Origin: JAKFYM01 sp964416595
GTDB lineage: Bacteria; Bdellovibrionota; UBA1018; CAIPTA01
NCBI GenBank assembly: GCA_964416595.1
Contig: CAYQES010000009.1
Span: 15,395-79,394, forward strand
Length of the DNA stretch: 64,000 nt
Direction of reading: 5' to 3'
Of the stretch, positions 60,186-64,000 are shown one piece after another; the stretch's first letter is position 1, and the number at the start of each line of letters is the position of its first letter. The notes below the pieces were generated by a model that was not told the DNA's origin, ran no database searches, and saw nothing but the letters and a program-made list of their open reading frames with translations. The translations under genes and the position numbers were made by a program.

Positions 60186-61625
60186 ATGGACGACACTTCG
60201 CCCCAGCAAAAAATTAACCAAACTACCCGCGACACACTTAACGCAGTTAGTTTGTCTTTTTGCTTAGCTAAATGGCTACAGACTACTCTACATCTGCACC
60301 GGGGATTAACGCATTCTTGCCACCATCCTAATCCCCATGAAATTCCCCTAACTGAAATTGCCACAAATGTTGCCGCGCTACATAATACCCAAGAAAAGAT
60401 TGCCAGCCGCGCCCAAATGCTGCGGGGCGATAGGCCAGGTGGCTGCCAATATTGCTGGAATATAGAGGATCTTGGCCCACAAGCTTTTAGTGATCGCGTT
60501 CTTAAATCCAAAGACGATTGGGCCATGCCCCATTTGGCAGAAGTTTTAAAAAATCCCCTGAGCGATAAAATTTTGCCCAGGTATCTAGAAATCAGTTTTA
60601 GCAGAAACTGCAATTTTAAATGCAGCTATTGCTCCCCCGCATTCTCTACCCGCTGGGCCCAAGAAGTTTCCCAATTTGGGCCATTGCCGGGGAGGGCAGA
60701 CGACCAAGGCTCTTCCATGCTGGAAGACCGCTTTGAAGAGGAAACGAATCCTTATATCCATGCCTTTTGGCAATGGTGGCCCAATCTAAAAAACGCCCTA
60801 CACACCTTGCGCATCACGGGTGGCGAACCACTACTTTCTCCAAATACATATAAAATCATGGATCGTCTGAAAGAAGATCCAGCACCTGAATTGGCCTTCA
60901 CTCTCAATTCCAATTTAGGGGTTGCTCAAGAAAAAATTTATAAACTCATTCAAAGCATCGATCCGCTATTACAAAATAAAAAAATAAAAAAATTTGAAAT
61001 CTACACCAGCATGGAAGCCCACGGCAAACAAGCGGAATACATCCGCCATGGGCTCGACACAGAATTATTTTGGTCCAACGTAAATTTACTTTTGGAAAAG
61101 CTGCCCCAAATCCGCATCCATGTGATGGTCACGTTTAATGCTTTAAGCCTCACCTCTTTTTTGCCATTTTTAGAGCGGGTGTTGGAGTTGAGGAAAAAAT
61201 ACAATAATGAATTCCACTCAGCGCGCTTGCTACTAGATATCTCTTATCTGCACCACCCCTCCTTTTTTGCCGTCCCCATGCTCCCGCCCCACTACCAAAC
61301 GTACGTACAAAAATTTGTCGACTTTATCGATGAGAATCGAGCCAAAAAAAATAGTAATAGTTGGGGATTTTTTGACTTTGAATACTTTAAAATGCTGCGC
61401 ACTCTAGAATGGATGAAAATCCCCCCGACACCGCTGCGGCTCTATAAAGAAAGGATTTGCTTCTACCAATATTTCAATGAATACGACCGCCGCCGCGGCA
61501 CAAATTTTCTCGCCACCTTCCCCGAAATGGCGGAACTTTGGGAAGAATGCAAAAAATTAGCCGCCAGAGAAACGTCGCCGCAAGTGGATGAAGAGGCCCG
61601 CGCTCTGTTGCAACCATCTTTGTGA
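60186..61625 (+). CDS. Twitch-domain radical SAM protein
   Basis: 479 residues. The radical SAM cluster motif is C142-x3-C146-x2-C149 within S-R-N-C-N-F-K-C-S-Y-C, and the SAM-binding G-G-E-P-L motif follows in R-I-T-G-G-E-P-L-L. Upstream, C26, C45 and the pair C87-C90 fit an auxiliary 'twitch' cluster domain placed before the barrel. No signal peptide or membrane helix. Divergent from the repeat protein across 23 nt and without an obvious Shine-Dalgarno. In this neighbourhood of glycosyltransferases it may modify a sugar or peptide; the substrate is unknown. Its last 69 nt overlap the convergent gene. Confidence 0.85.
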   Translation: MDDTSPQQKINQTTRDTLNAVSLSFCLAKWLQTTLHLHRGLTHSCHHPNPHEIPLTEIATNVAALHNTQEKIASRAQMLRGDRPGGCQYCWNIEDLGPQAFSDRVLKSKDDWAMPHLAEVLKNPLSDKILPRYLEISFSRNCNFKCSYCSPAFSTRWAQEVSQFGPLPGRADDQGSSMLEDRFEEETNPYIHAFWQWWPNLKNALHTLRITGGEPLLSPNTYKIMDRLKEDPAPELAFTLNSNLGVAQEKIYKLIQSIDPLLQNKKIKKFEIYTSMEAHGKQAEYIRHGLDTELFWSNVNLLLEKLPQIRIHVMVTFNALSLTSFLPFLERVLELRKKYNNEFHSARLLLDISYLHHPSFFAVPMLPPHYQTYVQKFVDFIDENRAKKNSNSWGFFDFEYFKMLRTLEWMKIPPTPLRLYKERICFYQYFNEYDRRRGTNFLATFPEMAELWEECKKLAARETSPQVDEEARALLQPSL

Positions 61626-63209
61626 TTCAGTAAAAAAAATCTTAAACACATCACCCAAACTCAGCTCCTGGCCCATAAAAGCGCGAAAATGGTGAAAAAT
61701 CGCTGGATCCAGAGTGTTTAAGAAAAAAACCTTGGCCGTTTTTGAAAGCAGCAAATGCCGTTCGATTTTTGATTGTCTGTACTCAGAGCGATCCTCCTCG
61801 CAAGATAAATGATACGTAATCATCGGATGGAGGAAAAACTTTTTCCCCATTCTGGCCAAGCGGTAGCCAAGATCCGTATCTTCAAAGCCGTAGTACACAA
61901 AGGTTTTGCGGAACCAACCCGCCTCTTTAAAATCTTTTGTTTTTAATGAAAGGGCATAGGTACAGGTGTATTTCCAAAAGAACGGAATGGATTCCCAAAC
62001 GGGAGTGCGGAAAAACGGACCCCAATATTTTTCTTCTAGAACATAGGTGTCTTTTTCTTGGTCCACTTTTTCATATTCTACAAGCGCATTTTTTCTTTCA
62101 TTTTCCAAATGAAGGCGGATGGACTGAATCACATCCCACTCCTTATGCCGCTCTAAAAGATCTGCCAAATAATTGGAGGGCACAATGATATCCGCATCCA
62201 GGAAAACCAAAATTTCCCCCCGGGCTAGTTTCACACCCAAATTTCTTGCAATGCCAGCCCGGAAATTTCCATCCCCCCGGCGACGCTGAGAATTGCGAGG
62301 AAAATACAAATATTGAAATCGGATTTGACCAAATTCCGGCGCCATAAAATTTTGGATTAACTCACGACTACCATCACTGCTGCCATCATCTACCACTATG
62401 ATTTCAAAACGAGAGCGATCTAAGTTTTGCCGCAAGAGATGTCGCAGGGTGTTTTTCAAAAGTGGGCCACTATTGAAGGAGGGAATTATTACGGAAATCT
62501 CGGGCCGGGCTTCTGGCAAGTCATATGAGATAATTGGATTTCCATCAAAATCCAGAGCCAGAGTAGGAGATATTCTTGGGTCCCAAACTTCTCGACCCAA
62601 AGGAGGCCGCACCTCTAAGCCAGGAAATGCTTTTGTTATTTCTCGCATAAGTCGATGCACCTGGGCCACCCTTAACGAAGCGGCCCCAGAAATATGCGGA
62701 GTGAATTGAAAATAGAGATTAGGCCAAATTTCTTCAGGTAATTTCCCCAAAAAACCCACCACCTTTTCTTCCACCGCAGGGGCTAGGGTGCAATGCCAAG
62801 AAGAAAATTTTTCCAAAATGGGGAAGATTTTATAAAAATCCACCGGCTCGCTACCATCAAATACTAAATTTAGATGGATGCCCTTGGTGGCCCATAGAAG
62901 AATATTGGTTCTATTCTCTATAAAAACTTTCCAGTGAATCTGCAAAATCCCTTGCAGCTGTTGCTCTTGGCAAAGAGCCAAAATTTTTTCCGCCTCCTCA
63001 TGCAACAGAAAAGAGGCAGGAAAGATCATAGCCTGAAATCCACCAGCTCGAGCCCTTGTAACTAAACGCTGAATTTCTGCCATCCCTCTGGCTTCGTGAT
63101 TTTTACAACCCATGCTATGGCAAATTCCACACTCAGGAAAGCAATACGTATCCAAGGGTAAAACATAGAAGCGCGGATTAGAAAAAGCATGAGCTGTAAA
63201 ATTATACAT
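61557..63209 (-). CDS. Radical-SAM-like barrel fused to glycosyltransferase family 2
   Basis: 550 residues. The N-terminal ~235 residues start with C23-x3-C27-x2-C30 (Y-C-F-P-E-C-G-I-C) plus C35, the spacing of a radical SAM cluster, and continue as an alternating strand-helix pattern. From ~236 a GT2 domain begins (E-I-S-V-I-I-P-S-F-N-S) with V-V-D-D-G-S-S-D-G-S, the DxD in V-F-L-D-A-D-I and a catalytic-region Y-G-F-E-D-T-D-L-G-Y-R-L typical of galactosyl/GalNAc-type C-domains. Overlaps the downstream-cut ABC gene by 8 nt and the convergent radical SAM gene by 69 nt. The fusion and the SAM function are inferred from sequence alone. Confidence 0.75.
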   Translation of the reverse strand: MYNFTAHAFSNPRFYVLPLDTYCFPECGICHSMGCKNHEARGMAEIQRLVTRARAGGFQAMIFPASFLLHEEAEKILALCQEQQLQGILQIHWKVFIENRTNILLWATKGIHLNLVFDGSEPVDFYKIFPILEKFSSWHCTLAPAVEEKVVGFLGKLPEEIWPNLYFQFTPHISGAASLRVAQVHRLMREITKAFPGLEVRPPLGREVWDPRISPTLALDFDGNPIISYDLPEARPEISVIIPSFNSGPLLKNTLRHLLRQNLDRSRFEIIVVDDGSSDGSRELIQNFMAPEFGQIRFQYLYFPRNSQRRRGDGNFRAGIARNLGVKLARGEILVFLDADIIVPSNYLADLLERHKEWDVIQSIRLHLENERKNALVEYEKVDQEKDTYVLEEKYWGPFFRTPVWESIPFFWKYTCTYALSLKTKDFKEAGWFRKTFVYYGFEDTDLGYRLARMGKKFFLHPMITYHLSCEEDRSEYRQSKIERHLLLSKTAKVFFLNTLDPAIFHHFRAFMGQELSLGDVFKIFFTESQRWLQQSAGLFIHLRRRFSGG

Positions 63210-64000
63210 GGGCGCTCTGGTATATGGAGTTCCACTGATTTAATTTATCTTGCGTAGAAAATACAGGGTTTCTGTTCGATGAAAAGAAAAATATATAATC
63301 TGCATGGGTATATTCTTTAGGGCTCCGGCTGGTCCAAAAAACCAACTCCCTTTTCTCTGCCAGGGCGCGCAAAGATTGCAGAACCACCGCAGCCGATTCC
63401 CCATCTAGCTCCTGGGTGGGGGAATCAAAAAAGAAAACCCTTCCCTCCGTTTGCAAAAAGGCCCGGGCTAGATGAATTTTTTTTGCCTCGGCCGCGAGCA
63501 ATTTCTCCGGCCGTATTTTTTGATTCCATCCCCCTGAAATTTGTTCATAAATATTTTTCCCATCCGCAGCAGCGAGCGCGTTGAATAATTCTTCTTCTGT
63601 TTTTTCTTCTTTGCAGCCCCAAACTAAATTTTCCTTAAGGGTGCCAGGAAAAATAATCCCTTCCACCGCCACCACTTGCACTAAACGGTGTAAATCTTCC
63701 AACTTGAATTCACGAATGTCTTTGCCGCTTAAAGTTATTTTTCCCGAAATAGGCTCCAACACTCTTTGCAGAAGTTGCCCCAAATAAATTTCTTTTCCTT
63801 CTGGTAACCCAAGAACCGCGATGGATTTTTTTGTGGGAAAAACAAAATTAAATTCTTTCAGCCCAATGGAAGGCATATTTAAGCTTCGAAAAGCCAGGGG
63901 GGAAGAAAGATGGGGCAGTGGCAAATGACCATCCAAAAAATCAGAGGATATTTTTAATTCACGATAGAAACTCTGGATTCTTTCCATGCCGGCCCCATAG
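63202..64000 (-). CDS. Degenerate ABC-transporter ATPase domain, 5' end outside window
   Basis: The frame is open to the right edge (Y-G-A-G precedes the first ATG at 63987), and A-G-M-E-R-I-Q-S-F-Y resembles the linker before the ATPase domain of ABC exporters. The full protein therefore probably carries a membrane domain beyond the window. The ATPase fold is clear: L-E-P-I-S-G-K-I-T-L-S-G-K-D-I-R, I-I-F-P-G-T-L-K-E-N-L and I-H-L-A-R-A-F-L. Catalytic motifs are replaced: Walker A reads G-L-P-E-G-K-E-I-Y, the Q-loop V-V-A-V-E, the signature L-L-A-A-E, Walker B F-F-F-D-S (no catalytic Glu), and the H-loop lacks His. It is likely unable to hydrolyse ATP. Confidence 0.75.
   Translation of the reverse strand, partial: YGAGMERIQSFYRELKISSDFLDGHLPLPHLSSPLAFRSLNMPSIGLKEFNFVFPTKKSIAVLGLPEGKEIYLGQLLQRVLEPISGKITLSGKDIREFKLEDLHRLVQVVAVEGIIFPGTLKENLVWGCKEEKTEEELFNALAAADGKNIYEQISGGWNQKIRPEKLLAAEAKKIHLARAFLQTEGRVFFFDSPTQELDGESAAVVLQSLRALAEKRELVFWTSRSPKEYTHADYIFFFSSNRNPVFSTQDKLNQWNSIYQSAHV

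Noticed and set aside
1..64000. CRISPR arrays, insertion sequences, prophage genes, rRNA
   Set aside because: No regularly spaced repeats, transposase or integrase motifs, phage structural genes or rRNA segments were seen on either strand.

Overview
The window looks like a chromosomal segment of a flagellated Gram-negative bacterium with an aerobic-type respiratory chain. It has an outer-membrane/periplasmic folding set (two parvulin/SurA-type proteins), a flagellar cap operon, a full 14-subunit complex I and no mobile elements. Gene content and style (TPR-rich envelope proteins, twitch-domain radical SAM, a LpoA-like binding protein behind dnaJ) suggest Bdellovibrionota or a related former 'deltaproteobacterial' lineage. 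That assignment is inference; no rRNA or marker search was possible. Genes are packed tightly, often with 1-4 nt overlaps, and no stretch over 300 bases lacks a gene.

Layout. 1-5.5 kb: 3' part of malic enzyme, ridA, nadK, recN, hemW. 5.5-11.4 kb: heat-shock operon grpE-dnaK-dnaJ plus a TPR/periplasmic-binding fusion. 11.4-19.1 kb: flagellar operon fliD-fliS-(fliT-like)-TPR-GT9-like-unknown, ending in a sensor kinase and a single-domain response regulator. 19.1-32.4 kb, minus strand: canonical nuoABCDEFGHIJKLMN. 32.4-43.0 kb, same strand and directly upstream: a second, heavily diverged nuo-like operon in the order A-B-C-D-H-I-J-K-L-X-M-N with no E, F or G. 43.1-52.9 kb: mfd, two PPIase/SurA-type genes, a large GYF_2/TPR membrane protein, serS and tRNA-Ser. 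53.1-57.7 kb: small metabolic genes (heme-dependent N-demethylase family, GNAT, SnoaL-like, nitrilase), a MscS channel and a secreted unknown. 57.6-64 kb: a glycosyltransferase/radical-SAM cluster with two unusual composite proteins and a degenerate ABC ATPase cut by the window edge.

The strongest candidate for an undescribed system is the second complex-I-like operon. It keeps the gene order and fold signatures of the membrane and connecting modules. However, its NuoB-like protein has lost three of the four N2 iron-sulfur ligands, its NuoK-like protein both conserved glutamates, and its NuoM- and NuoN-like proteins the key Glu/Lys pairs. The NuoI-like protein still has all eight cysteines. 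All genes are intact, so this looks like a maintained non-pumping or repurposed complex rather than decay. A second candidate is the 58-64 kb cluster: a radical-SAM-like barrel fused to a GT2 enzyme, a sibling barrel without the cysteines fused to a domain of tandem 11- and 15-residue aromatic/basic repeats, and a pseudo-ABC ATPase.

A third theme is RNA structure at start codons. Hairpins overlap the starts of dnaJ, surA and the large TPR gene; the first two are followed by T-runs like terminators. A σ32-like promoter precedes grpE.
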